In this document: in pieces, positions 14,889-23,568 of the stretch
Position numbering within the stretch: position 1 is the stretch's first letter
Layout of the letters: the number at the start of each line of letters is the position of its first letter
Source: Bog-756 sp052143895
GTDB taxonomy: Bacteria; Actinomycetota; Acidimicrobiia; Acidimicrobiales; RAAP-2
DNA: 32,760 nt
Assembly: GCA_052143895.1 (NCBI GenBank)
Contig: JBKQRT010000110.1
Location: 1 to 32,760, forward strand
Reading direction: 5' to 3'
Made by a program: the position numbers and the translations under genes
Notes under the pieces: model-generated
What the model was told of the DNA's origin: nothing
Databases searched by the model: none
The model's input: only the letters and a program-made list of their open reading frames with translations

Positions 14889-17351
14889 TCAGCCCGCGCC
14901 GTAGAAGGGTGCGTCGAAGGAGAACACGCCGCCGGTGGCGCTGGCCAGCCAGTAGCCGCCGCTCACGGTGTCGGTGCCCACGCTCACGATCGGCGCACCC
15001 ACCGGGATGCCGACCGCCGAACCGTGGAAGGTGGCGTCCCCGAAGGTGAAGACCCCGCCGTCACGTGCCACCAGCGTGTAGCCGAGGCCGTCCGGCGTGG
15101 CGGCGATGCCGCTCACCGGCTGGTTGAGGCGGAGCGAGGAGGCCGCACCGAGGAACGATGCATCGAAGGAGAACACGCCCCCGTCCGCTCCCACCAGCCA
15201 GTAGCCGCCCGTTGCCGGATCGACGGTGATGCCCACGATCGGGGCGTTGAGCAGTTGCCCACCCAGCGAGCCGTGGAAGGCGGCGTCGCCGAACGAGAAC
15301 ACCCCGCCGTCGGCTCCCACCAGCCAGTAGCCCTTGTCGTCCGTGGTGGCGACCATGGCCACGATGGGGGCGTCAAGGCGGTGACCGCCCAGCGACCCGT
15401 AGAAGGTGGCGTCACCAAAGGCGAAGACGCCACCGTCGGCGGCCACCAGCCAGTAGCCCTTGCCGTCGCTGGTGGGCACCAGGCGGACGATCGGGGCGAC
15501 CAGCGGGAGGTCGGACGCCGAGCCGAAGTTCTGTGCCGTACCGTGGGCGGAGACGTGACCGGCGGCGTCCACGAGCCAGTACCCGTCTCCCGAGGGTGTC
15601 GACGCCATGCCGACCACGGGCTGGGTGAGGGCCTCCGAGGGGGACGGGACGGCCGGCCCCTCCACCGAGATCGACTCCGAGCGGGTGGCGGTCGCGATGT
15701 CGGCATCGGTCACCCGCACGGTGAAGGTGGCGGTCCCCGCCGTCGACGGTGTGCCGCTGATGGTGCCGGTCGAGGCATCGAGCGATAGTCCCGCCGGCAG
15801 CGCTCCCGAGGCGATCGACCAGGTATAGGGGGTCTGGCCGCCGGTGGCGGCCAGCGTCTGGGAGTAGGACGTGCCCACCGTGCCGCCGGCCAGGCCGGTG
15901 GACGCCACCACCAGCGGCGGGAGCTGGACGGTCAGCGTGAAGTCCTGGACGGCGTCCGAACCCACCCCGTTGGCGGCGGTGAAGGTGATCGGGAAGGTGC
16001 CGGTGGCGGTCGGTGTGCCCGACAGCACGCCGTCGGCGAACGTCACGCCGGCCGGGAGAGCGCCGGCTTCGGCGATCGTCGGGACCGGCGAGCCGGTTGC
16101 CGTCACCGTGAAGGAACCTGCGCTTCCCTCCGTGAAGGTGGTGGATCCGGCGGAGGTGATGGCCGGCGCCACCTGGTAGGTGAAGTGGTCGGCCGGCGAG
16201 GTCGAGGACGCACCGCCGGGGGTGGTCACGGTCACGTCGACGGTGTCGGTACCGGCCGGCGAGGTGGCGGTGATCGAGGTGGCCGTGTCGCTCACGATGG
16301 CGGCGGTGGCCGTGCCGAACTTGACGCTGGTGGCACCGCTCAGGTTGGTGCCGGCGATGGTGACCGTGGTCCCACCGGCGGCCGGGCCCGAGCTCGGGGT
16401 GACCCCGGTCACCGTGGGCGCGGCGCCGACGGAGAGGGTGAAGTCCTGCGTGGCGTCGGCCCCGATCCCGTTGGCGGCGGTGAACACGATCGGGAAGGCC
16501 CCGGTCTCCGTCGGCGTGCCCGACAGCACGTTCCCGGCGAAGGTCACCCCGGTCGGGAGCGCTCCCGACTCGGTCACGGTGGGAGTCGGGTTTCCGGTGG
16601 TGGTGACGGTGAAGGTGTTGGAGGAGCCTTCGGTGAACGAGGTGCTGCTGGCGGAGGTGATGGCGGAGGGCTCGCTTCCGCTCGGCCCGGGGATGGCCGA
16701 CCAGACGAACCCGTTCGGGTCGGTGCCACTGGCGGTGAAGGTCACCTCGGTATTCCAGTTGTCGGTGACCGTTCCGTTGGTGTTGGCGCAGACCAGGCCG
16801 GCCTCCCAGACGCCGCTCGTGCCAGACGTGTAGAGCAGCGTGGGGAGCGGCACGCTGTCGTCGGTGACGAGGGGCGCCCACTCGAAGTTGTTGGGGATGC
16901 CGACGATCTGCCCGGTGCCGATGGCCGTGTTGGCCGGTCCGTAGTAGAGGCCGGTGTTGTCGACGAAGCCGTACCCGGTGGACGGGAAGTTGACGAACGT
17001 CACGCCCGACAGCGCGGTGCCCTTGGTCACGAGATAGCTGTAGACGTGATAGCCGCCGGTGGCCGTGTCGCCCGTGCAGGCCGCGTTGGGAGGCAGTGTC
17101 ACGGTGAACGGCGTGGTCGAGCCACCGGAGGGCAGCGGGGTCAACAACCCTGGCTTGGCGATGGTGGCCACACCGTTGAGGGTCGACGCCTCGGCCTGTT
17201 GGACCCCGGTCAGTGTCAGCGCCGCGACCATGGCCGAGACGACCACCACGACCATCGCCACCGACCTCGAAGAACACCCACCGGCCCCAGTCGTGCGGTG
17301 GCACCGGGTCGAGCGCCGCTCGGGTGCGAGGTTCGTTGACTGGTTGTTCAT
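14889..17351 (-). CDS. Large secreted protein: pst-linked domain, Ig-like/IPT domains and six GYWLV-type repeats
   Basis: An 820-residue exported protein, first gene of the pst-linked run. Order: signal peptide (about 30-55); the shared domain of about 160 residues (57-215), very close in sequence to that of 6159-7151; a putative Ig/cadherin-like module (about 222-305, TFTVTTTGNPTPTVTESGALPTG); an IPT/TIG domain (about 306-395, VTPSSGPAAGGTTVTIAGTNL); a second and third putative Ig module (to about 565); then six repeats of about 42 residues with core GYWLVGADGGVFSFGDA.F.GS (575-820). No membrane anchor is seen, so it is probably released or bound to the wall. The repeats resemble a beta-propeller-like array. 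It starts at ATG 17351. The function is not known; an adhesive or surface-layer role is plausible. Confidence 0.85.
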   Translation of the reverse strand: MNNQSTNLAPERRSTRCHRTTGAGGCSSRSVAMVVVVVSAMVAALTLTGVQQAEASTLNGVATIAKPGLLTPLPSGGSTTPFTVTLPPNAACTGDTATGGYHVYSYLVTKGTALSGVTFVNFPSTGYGFVDNTGLYYGPANTAIGTGQIVGIPNNFEWAPLVTDDSVPLPTLLYTSGTSGVWEAGLVCANTNGTVTDNWNTEVTFTASGTDPNGFVWSAIPGPSGSEPSAITSASSTSFTEGSSNTFTVTTTGNPTPTVTESGALPTGVTFAGNVLSGTPTETGAFPIVFTAANGIGADATQDFTLSVGAAPTVTGVTPSSGPAAGGTTVTIAGTNLSGATSVKFGTATAAIVSDTATSITATSPAGTDTVDVTVTTPGGASSTSPADHFTYQVAPAITSAGSTTFTEGSAGSFTVTATGSPVPTIAEAGALPAGVTFADGVLSGTPTATGTFPITFTAANGVGSDAVQDFTLTVQLPPLVVASTGLAGGTVGTSYSQTLAATGGQTPYTWSIASGALPAGLSLDASTGTISGTPSTAGTATFTVRVTDADIATATRSESISVEGPAVPSPSEALTQPVVGMASTPSGDGYWLVDAAGHVSAHGTAQNFGSASDLPLVAPIVRLVPTSDGKGYWLVAADGGVFAFGDATFYGSLGGHRLDAPIVAMVATTDDKGYWLVGADGGVFSFGDAAFHGSLGGQLLNAPIVGITVDPATGGYWLVGADGGVFSFDASFLGAASSLRLNQPVSGIAATPDGLGYTLVARDGGVFTFGDATFHGSAVGIPVGAPIVSVGTDTVSGGYWLASATGGVFSFDAPFYGAG
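14892..15622 (-). repeat. Six tandem GYWLV/DGGVFSFG protein repeats
   Basis: Within the 820-residue protein, six units of about 42 residues repeat the pattern (A/Q)P(I/V)V...GYWLV.ADGGVF.FGDA.F.GS. The middle units are the most alike, the first (VSAHGTAQNFGSA) is the most diverged, and the last is cut short at the protein end. DNA repeats are imperfect, with silent differences. Confidence 0.85.
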
Positions 17352-17640
17352 TGTGCCTTGGGCTTCCTAGTTCGGCGCGAGGGCGGTCGAGCAACCGAGG
17401 AGGCCCCCACCCATTCCCATAAAACCTACGGAAATACTTCTACTGCGGACGTCCAACGGTACGGCCGGATCCGTCGCCGAGTCAAGGGCGCCTCCCACAC
17501 CGACCACCGTGGGTGGGGATCACGATGCCCCCGACCAGGACGATGCTCGTTTCGGGCCTCCCCACACACGAGCGGGCGTCCGGTCGGGCGCCCCGGTCCG
17601 GGGGCCGCGGTTGCGCCAGGGTCCTGCACGTGGTTTGCTA
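17352..17640. other. Intergenic region between the pst-linked run and groEL
   Basis: No convincing gene is seen in this stretch. It contains the most AT-rich island of the window (about 17418-17445, with TAAAACC and GGAAATACTT), the likely site of the promoter for the minus-strand pst-linked run. I could not fix its -10/-35 or find a clear PhoP-type direct repeat. Further right is a small CCACC-GTG-GGTGG hairpin near 17505, then GC-rich sequence leading to CIRCE. A TTGCGC at 17611 may be part of the groEL promoter. Confidence 0.4.
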
Positions 17641-17667
17641 TTAGCACTCGACAGTGCAGAGTGCTAA
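17641..17667 (+). promoter_or_regulatory. CIRCE element (HrcA operator) upstream of groEL
   Basis: TTAGCACTC (17641-17649), 9-nt spacer, GAGTGCTAA (17659-17667) is a perfect match to the CIRCE inverted repeat bound by the heat-shock repressor HrcA. It ends 19 nt before the groEL ATG, in the normal position. The gene is therefore predicted to be derepressed on heat shock. Confidence 0.97.
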
Positions 17668-17686
17668 CGACACGGAGGAACACCAG

Positions 17687-19309
<1,623 letters not shown>

Positions 19310-19365
19310 GCCGGGGACCGTGCCGGCCCCGGTCGGCGGGACGGGGACACCGTCCAGGACGTGAG

Positions 19366-19403
19366 ACGAAGGGCGCCCGACAGGGCGCCCTTCGTTCTCT
19401 CTC
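19366..19403 (+). terminator. Strong rho-independent terminator after groEL
   Basis: ACGAAGGGCGCCC (19366-19378) and GGGCGCCCTTCGT (19383-19395) form a perfect 13-bp stem with a GACA loop, followed by TCTCTCTC. It is the strongest terminator in the window and ends just before the -10 of hemQ. Confidence 0.9.
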
Positions 19404-19409
19404 TAGACT
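19404..19409 (+). promoter_or_regulatory. Leaderless -10 element for the hemQ-larE-NIL operon
   Basis: TAGACT fits TANNNT and is followed by 6 nt and the GTG start of hemQ at 19416. There is no Shine-Dalgarno upstream of the GTG, so transcription probably begins at the start codon. No clear -35; that region is occupied by the groEL terminator. Confidence 0.6.
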
Positions 19410-19415
19410 GGCGCC

Positions 19416-20132
19416 GTGACCGAACCTCTCGCGCCCTCGGTCGGATGGGGCGTGCTCCACCTATTCTGCAAGCTGTCCGAGCCCTCGTCGCCGTGGGGTG
19501 CGGCCGGCTGCGACCGCCAGGTGGTCATGCAGGCGGTCAAGGCGGCCGAGGCGGATGGCTTGCAGGTGGTGTCCGTGGCCATGCTCGGGCACAAGTCCGA
19601 CCTCGGGTTCATGGCGCTCGGCCCCGACTTCTGGCGCTTGCGGCGGTTCCAGTCCGACGTGCAGGCTGCGGGCCTCGTGGTGGTGGGCTCCTACGTCTCG
19701 CTGACCGAGGTGTCCGAGTACGCCGCCGGTGTCCCCGACGAGATGAAGCAGATGCGCCTCTACCCCGATCTGCCACCCGAGCACATGACCGCCTTCTGCT
19801 TCTATCCGATGTCCAAGCGGCGCGGCGACCTGGAGGGTGCCAACTGGTTCTCCCTGCCGTTCGAGGAGCGGAAGGAACTGATGTACGGGCACGGCACGAC
19901 CGGGCGGGCCTTCAAGGGCCGGATCGTCCAGGTGATCACAGGCTCGACGGGGATCGACGACTGGGAATGGGGCGTGACCCTCTTCGGCGCCCGACCGGAC
20001 GACCTGAAGGATTGCGTCTACACGATGCGCTTCGACGAGGGATCGGCTCGATTCGCCGAGTTCGGACCGTTCCTGACCGGGATGGTGGCGCCGGTGGAGG
20101 CCGTGCTGGCCCAGGTCGTCCCCGATGCGTGA
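19416..20132 (+). CDS. hemQ: Coproheme decarboxylase HemQ (ChdC), chlorite dismutase family
   Basis: A 238-residue enzyme that makes haem b from Fe-coproporphyrin III in the coproporphyrin-dependent pathway of Actinobacteria and Firmicutes. Seen: CFYPMSKRRG with the catalytic Tyr and the propionate-binding Lys/Arg region (about residue 130), the segment YGHGTTGRAFKGRIVQVITG holding the conserved His region, GIDDWEWGVTLF, and the C-terminal MRFDEGSARFAEFGPF hallmark. The length is typical. GTG 19416 is chosen because it fits the leaderless pattern and the family N-terminus. The last 8 bp overlap larE. No other haem gene is adjacent. Confidence 0.93.
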   Translation: MTEPLAPSVGWGVLHLFCKLSEPSSPWGAAGCDRQVVMQAVKAAEADGLQVVSVAMLGHKSDLGFMALGPDFWRLRRFQSDVQAAGLVVVGSYVSLTEVSEYAAGVPDEMKQMRLYPDLPPEHMTAFCFYPMSKRRGDLEGANWFSLPFEERKELMYGHGTTGRAFKGRIVQVITGSTGIDDWEWGVTLFGARPDDLKDCVYTMRFDEGSARFAEFGPFLTGMVAPVEAVLAQVVPDA

Positions 20133-20982
20133 ACCGGGGCCGGGAGGCAACATCGGGTCGCTGCGAGCCGAGCTGCTGCGCATCGGCCCGGTGGTGGTGG
20201 CGTTCAGCGGTGGCGCGGACTCGGCGTTCCTCGCCTGGGTGGCGGCCGACACGCTGGGGAGGGACCGGGTGTCGTGCGTGACCGCGGTATCCCCGTCGCT
20301 CGCACCCGAAGAGCTTGCCGACTGCAGGGCGCTGGCGGAGGAGTGGCGGCTGCCCCTGACCGAGGTCGCCACCGATGAATTGGCCGATCCGGCCTACTCG
20401 GCCAACGACGGCTCACGCTGCTACCACTGCAAGGCGTCGTTGATGGGGGCGCTCCGCCCCCTCGCCGCCCAGGGACCCGGGGGTCGGCCGGCGACGGTGG
20501 TCCTCGGCGTGAACCTCGACGACCTGGGCGACCACCGTCCCGGCCAGCTGGCTGCCGCCGAGGCCGGAGCCGAGTTCCCGCTGGCGGCGGCTGGGTTCAC
20601 CAAGTCGGACGTACGATCGGCATCGAAGCAGCTCGGGCTGCGGACCTGGGACAAGCCGGCCGCCGCCTGCCTGGCCTCACGGGTGCCCTACGGGACGCCC
20701 GTCAGCCTGGGAACCCTCCGCTCGGTGGCGGACGCAGAGTCGGGGCTGCGGGCGCTGGGGTTCCGGCAGCTGCGAGTGCGCCACTACGGGGACACGGCGC
20801 GGATCGAGGTGCCCGAGGGGGACCTGGTCGCGGTGGTCGGCGCCCGGCGGGGGGTCTGCGACGCCGTGCACCGGGCCGGGTACCGATACGTCACTCTCGA
20901 TCTCGACGGGTTCCGCTCCGGCAACCTCAACGCCGCGCTGACCGGGTCGTCCCTGGTCTCGTCCTCGGCGGTGGGGCCGTGA
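20125..20982 (+). CDS. larE: ATP-dependent sacrificial sulfur transferase LarE
   Basis: A 285-residue PP-loop enzyme of nickel-pincer cofactor synthesis. LarE adenylates the dicarboxylated pyridinium mononucleotide made by LarB and donates sulfur from its own cysteine. Seen: the PP-loop VVAFSGGADSAFLAW (about residue 28), the RCYHCK motif (about 95), and DKPAAACLASRVPYG, where the Cys aligns with the sacrificial Cys of Lactobacillus plantarum LarE. The length matches the family. Its ATG lies within the end of hemQ (8-bp overlap), and its stop overlaps the next start (GTGA), so the three are one operon. The partner genes larB and larC lie about 10 kb to the right on the other strand. Confidence 0.93.
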   Translation: MREPGPGGNIGSLRAELLRIGPVVVAFSGGADSAFLAWVAADTLGRDRVSCVTAVSPSLAPEELADCRALAEEWRLPLTEVATDELADPAYSANDGSRCYHCKASLMGALRPLAAQGPGGRPATVVLGVNLDDLGDHRPGQLAAAEAGAEFPLAAAGFTKSDVRSASKQLGLRTWDKPAAACLASRVPYGTPVSLGTLRSVADAESGLRALGFRQLRVRHYGDTARIEVPEGDLVAVVGARRGVCDAVHRAGYRYVTLDLDGFRSGNLNAALTGSSLVSSSAVGP

Positions 20983-21218
20983 TCGGCATGCGGGTGAAGC
21001 TCACCTTCCCCGAGGAGCTGGTGCGGGAGCCGATCATCGCCCGCATGGTCCAGGAGCTCGACATCGTCCCCAACATCCGTCGGGCCGACGTCGGAGAGCA
21101 CAGCGGGTGGATCATCTGCGAGCTCGACGGCGAGGGCAGCACCGTCGACCGGGCAGTCGAGTGGCTCCGGGCCGAGGGTGTGCAGGTCGACCTGCTGGGG
21201 GATGTCGTCGAGAGCTGA
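20979..21218 (+). CDS. NIL domain protein
   Basis: A 79-residue single-domain protein. VKLTFPEELVREPIIARMVQELDIVPNIRRADV is the opening of the NIL (ferredoxin-like) domain otherwise found at the C-terminus of MetN methionine importers and beside some ferredoxins, where it senses ligands. GTG 20979 overlaps the larE stop by 4 bp. An ATG at 20988 (MRVKLTF) is an equally good start. No fused ATPase or iron-sulfur domain is present. Its function alone is unknown. Coupling to larE raises the possibility of a role in sulfur or amino acid sensing, which is inference. Confidence 0.85.
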   Translation: MIGMRVKLTFPEELVREPIIARMVQELDIVPNIRRADVGEHSGWIICELDGEGSTVDRAVEWLRAEGVQVDLLGDVVES

Positions 21219-21231
21219 AGGTCACCGGGGG

Positions 21232-21266
21232 GCCCAGTGGCCCGGTGGGCCGGTGGGCCGGGCGGC
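21232..21266. terminator. GC-rich nested hairpins between convergent genes
   Basis: The 56-bp gap between the NIL gene and the opposing mini-protein holds GGCCC-GGT-GGGCC (21239-21251), a GGGCCG...CGGCCC pair and a doubled GGTGGGCC unit. The whole is likely to fold strongly and stop transcription from both sides. Confidence 0.45.
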
Positions 21267-21274
21267 CCGACGGG

Positions 21275-21460
21275 TCAGGGGTCCTCGGAGGTCCGGATGG
21301 TCCACCCCGCGCCCGACACCTTGCGGGGCTCGTAGAACAGGCAACCCTCCGGACACGCGAACGGGAGCTGCTCGTTTGCCCCCATGCGACAACGCTCGAG
21401 CTTTTCCTCCCGTGCGGTGGTCTGCATGACGTAATGACGACAGTCTTCGAGAACGGCCAC
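21275..21460 (-). CDS. Four-cysteine mini-protein, possible metal or Fe-S binder
   Basis: A 61-residue protein starting MAVLEDCRHYVMQTTAR. Its four cysteines are spaced C-x16-C-x11-C-x3-C (DCR, RCR, ACPEGC), and the motif LPFACPEGCLFYEPR is typical of a conserved small actinobacterial protein rather than random sequence. The Cys pattern suggests zinc or iron-sulfur binding, though no characterised member is known to me. GTG 21460 is preferred over a TTG at 21502, because the longer form would run into the -10 of the divergent Nudix gene. It is convergent to the NIL gene. Confidence 0.65.
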   Translation of the reverse strand: MAVLEDCRHYVMQTTAREEKLERCRMGANEQLPFACPEGCLFYEPRKVSGAGWTIRTSEDP

Positions 21461-21503
21461 AACCCATTCTGCCTGATGGACGCGGCCGGGCGTTGGCAGC
21501 AAG

Positions 21504-21509
21504 TAGCGT
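21504..21509 (+). promoter_or_regulatory. Leaderless -10 element for the Nudix gene
   Basis: TAGCGT is followed by 7 nt and the GTG at 21517. The same hexamer serves the VOC gene (26162-26167) and probably the FKBP gene (28048-28053). No convincing -35. Confidence 0.5.
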
Positions 21510-21516
21510 CGGGAAG

Positions 21517-22215
21517 GTGGAACCCGTCCCCTCCACCAAACAGCTCCTGCGGTGGAGCGAGGCCCTCGCCGGGATCGCCCGCACCGGCCTGGGGTTCACG
21601 GAGTCCCTCTACGAGCAGGAACGCTTCGAGGAGATCCTCCGGGTGGCAGCGGACATCCGGGTCGCCGTCGACCAGGGCCCTGCCGGCGCGGAGGACGCCG
21701 AGGGACTGGTTGAAGAGTGGATGGCCTCGGTGGGGAAGGGCGTCCCCGGATATGTGACCCCGAAGGTGGCGGTGGGGGCAGCCGTGGGCAACGACAAGGG
21801 CGAGATCCTGCTGGTCCAGCGGTCCGACTCCGGCGTGTGGCTGTACCCGACCGGCTGGGCTGACGTCGGCTACTCGGCGGCCGAGGTCGTGGTCAAGGAA
21901 GTGGAGGAGGAGACGGGCATCGAGGTCGAGGTGGTCCGCCTCATCGCCGTGCTCGACGGACTTCGGATCGGCATCAGCCGGATCCCCCTCTACTCCCTGG
22001 TGTTCCAGTGCCGGCCGGTGGGCGGTGAGCTCAAGGCCCACCCCCTGGAGTGCTCGGACGTGGGATGGTTCCCGCTCGACCAGCTCCCGTTCCCGCTGGC
22101 CGGAGCCGAGCGCTGGGGGCACCACGTCTTTGCCGCCCTCCGGGGGGACCCGGTCGAGGTCCTGTACGACTCGGTCCGGTCGCCGGTGTGGCGGGGCGAC
22201 CCCGACCACTCGTGA
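21517..22215 (+). CDS. Nudix hydrolase with YjhB-type N-terminal domain
   Basis: A 232-residue pyrophosphohydrolase, probably acting on a nucleoside-diphosphate-linked molecule. Residues 1-60 (LLRWSEALAGIARTGLGFTESLYEQERFEEIL) match the helical N-terminal domain found in YjhB-like Nudix enzymes. The Nudix box is GWADVGYSAAEVVVKEVEEE followed by TGI. Compared with G-x5-E-x7-R-E-U-x-E-E-x-G-U, the first Glu is Tyr and the Arg is Lys, but the three metal-binding Glu positions of the REUxEE core are kept. GTG 21517 fits a leaderless start. The GNAT gene follows after 16 bp. Substrate unknown. Confidence 0.88.
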   Translation: MEPVPSTKQLLRWSEALAGIARTGLGFTESLYEQERFEEILRVAADIRVAVDQGPAGAEDAEGLVEEWMASVGKGVPGYVTPKVAVGAAVGNDKGEILLVQRSDSGVWLYPTGWADVGYSAAEVVVKEVEEETGIEVEVVRLIAVLDGLRIGISRIPLYSLVFQCRPVGGELKAHPLECSDVGWFPLDQLPFPLAGAERWGHHVFAALRGDPVEVLYDSVRSPVWRGDPDHS

Positions 22216-22231
22216 CGGCCCGGGTGCCGGG

Positions 22232-22690
22232 GTGAGCACGGGTTCGGCGTCACGGGTGACCGTGGAAGAGGTCACGACGGTCACCCCCGAGCTCGTCGAG
22301 GCATTCGACAGGCTGGTACCCCAGCTCTCGAGCTCCTCTCCCCCGCCGACCCGGGAGGACCTGGCGGAGATGGTGGCGTCGGCCGCGTCCGTGCTCCTGG
22401 TGGCGCGCGCGCCCGAAGGGCACATGATCGGCTCGCTGACGCTGGCCATGTTCCGGGTGCCGACCGGGCTCCGGGCGTGGATCGAGGACGTGGTGGTCGA
22501 CGAGCGCGCCCGCGGGGCCGGCGCCGGGGAGGCGTTGGTCCTCGCCGCCGTCGAGCGGGCCCAGGCTGCCGGCGCCCGCTCGGTCGACCTGACCTCCCGG
22601 CCGACCCGCGAAGCGGCCAACCGCCTCTACCAGCGCCTGGGCTTCCAGACCCGCACCACCAACGTGTACCGGTGGTCGTCGGAAGGCTGA
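22232..22690 (+). CDS. GNAT-family N-acetyltransferase
   Basis: A 152-residue acetyltransferase with the standard GNAT core. AWIEDVVVDERARGAGAGEALVLAAVE (about residues 80-105) contains the acetyl-CoA pyrophosphate-binding R/Q-x-x-G-x-G/A pattern, and the C-terminal EAANRLYQRLGFQTRTTNVYRW is the usual closing strand-helix. GTG 22232 is chosen; GTG 22256 (MTVEEV) is possible. It follows the Nudix gene closely and is probably co-transcribed. The acceptor (amino group of a small molecule or protein) cannot be told. Confidence 0.87.
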   Translation: MSTGSASRVTVEEVTTVTPELVEAFDRLVPQLSSSSPPPTREDLAEMVASAASVLLVARAPEGHMIGSLTLAMFRVPTGLRAWIEDVVVDERARGAGAGEALVLAAVERAQAAGARSVDLTSRPTREAANRLYQRLGFQTRTTNVYRWSSEG

Positions 22691-22704
22691 GACTCCGAAA
22701 GATC

Positions 22705-22710
22705 TAACGT
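22705..22710 (+). promoter_or_regulatory. Leaderless -10 element for the alpha/beta hydrolase gene
   Basis: TAACGT is followed by 6 nt and the GTG at 22717, with no Shine-Dalgarno. It is the fourth case of this arrangement in the window. Confidence 0.5.
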
Positions 22711-22716
22711 CAGATC

Positions 22717-23411
22717 GTGCCGTATGCCGACGTCAACGGGCTCTCGATGTACTACGAGCTCCACGGTGACGGTGAGCCGTTCGTCCTGGTCATGGGGCTG
22801 GCCGCAGACATCTCCGAGTACACGTTTCTCGTCATGCGCTCGAGACCCGATTCAAAGTGCTCGCCTTCGACAATCGGGGCGTCGGCCGAACGGACAAGCC
22901 GGACGTGCCGTATTCGATTCCGATGATGGCCGACGACACCATCGGTCTCATGGACGAGCTCGACATCGAACGAGCACGCTTCGTGGGCATCTCGATGGGT
23001 GCCCGGATCGCCCTTGACGCCGCCCTCCGTCACGGTGAACGCGTGTCCCAATTGACCTTCGTGAGCGCGCAGGCGAGCTCTCGAGGAAGGGTTCACCTGT
23101 CGTTCCCGATGCGAATGGCTTGGCTCCTCGGCTGGCTTCCGTGGGCGAAGAGCAGCTATCCCCAGCCTCGGTACGCCTTACTGCGGCAGCGAGAGGCTTC
23201 TCTGCGCTATGACTGCATGGAACGGCTTCCCGAGGTCAAGGTTCCGACGTTGATCCTCCAGGGGACCAAGGACCGATCTGCGCCGTACTCTGGAGCGGAG
23301 ATGATGCAGCGGTCGATCCCCGGCGCTCAGTTGGACCCGTTCCGTGGGGGACACCTGATCTTCCTGATGGCGGAGCGGGAGCGGCTCCTGGAGGCACTGT
23401 TGGACGCCTGA
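22717..23411 (+). pseudogene. Alpha/beta hydrolase gene with a single-base frameshift
   Basis: The first frame gives MPYADVNGLSMYYELHGDG... through GLAADISEYTFLVMR. The second frame continues LETRFKVLAFDNRGVGRTD to the end. Joining them at about 22837 restores a continuous alpha/beta hydrolase with normal spacing between the ADIS and AFDNRG landmarks, so one base appears to be missing at 22837-22838. The catalytic Ser (GISMG), Asp (GTKDRSAP) and His (GGHLIF) are all intact. This means either a very recent inactivation or a sequence error. The family resembles 3-oxoadipate enol-lactonase-like hydrolases; the substrate is unknown. Codon use is slightly less GC-rich than its neighbours. Confidence 0.8.
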
Positions 23412-23568
23412 GACTGAGCGCTCCTCGCGCCGGAGGATCCCGCAATCTTGCGTAGACCGACACGTACCGCTCCAACATGGAGAGCTGACGTGTCCGAGAC
23501 GGGCCCGCGCTTCCGACGTCGGCGCTGCGGCCGGCGACCCTCGTTCCCGGCTCGTCCCATTCGCGGCC

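Noticed and set aside
17654..17686. Upstream extension of groEL by 11 codons
   Set aside because: It would start inside the CIRCE element. The ATG at 17687 has a strong ribosome-binding site and the family N-terminus.
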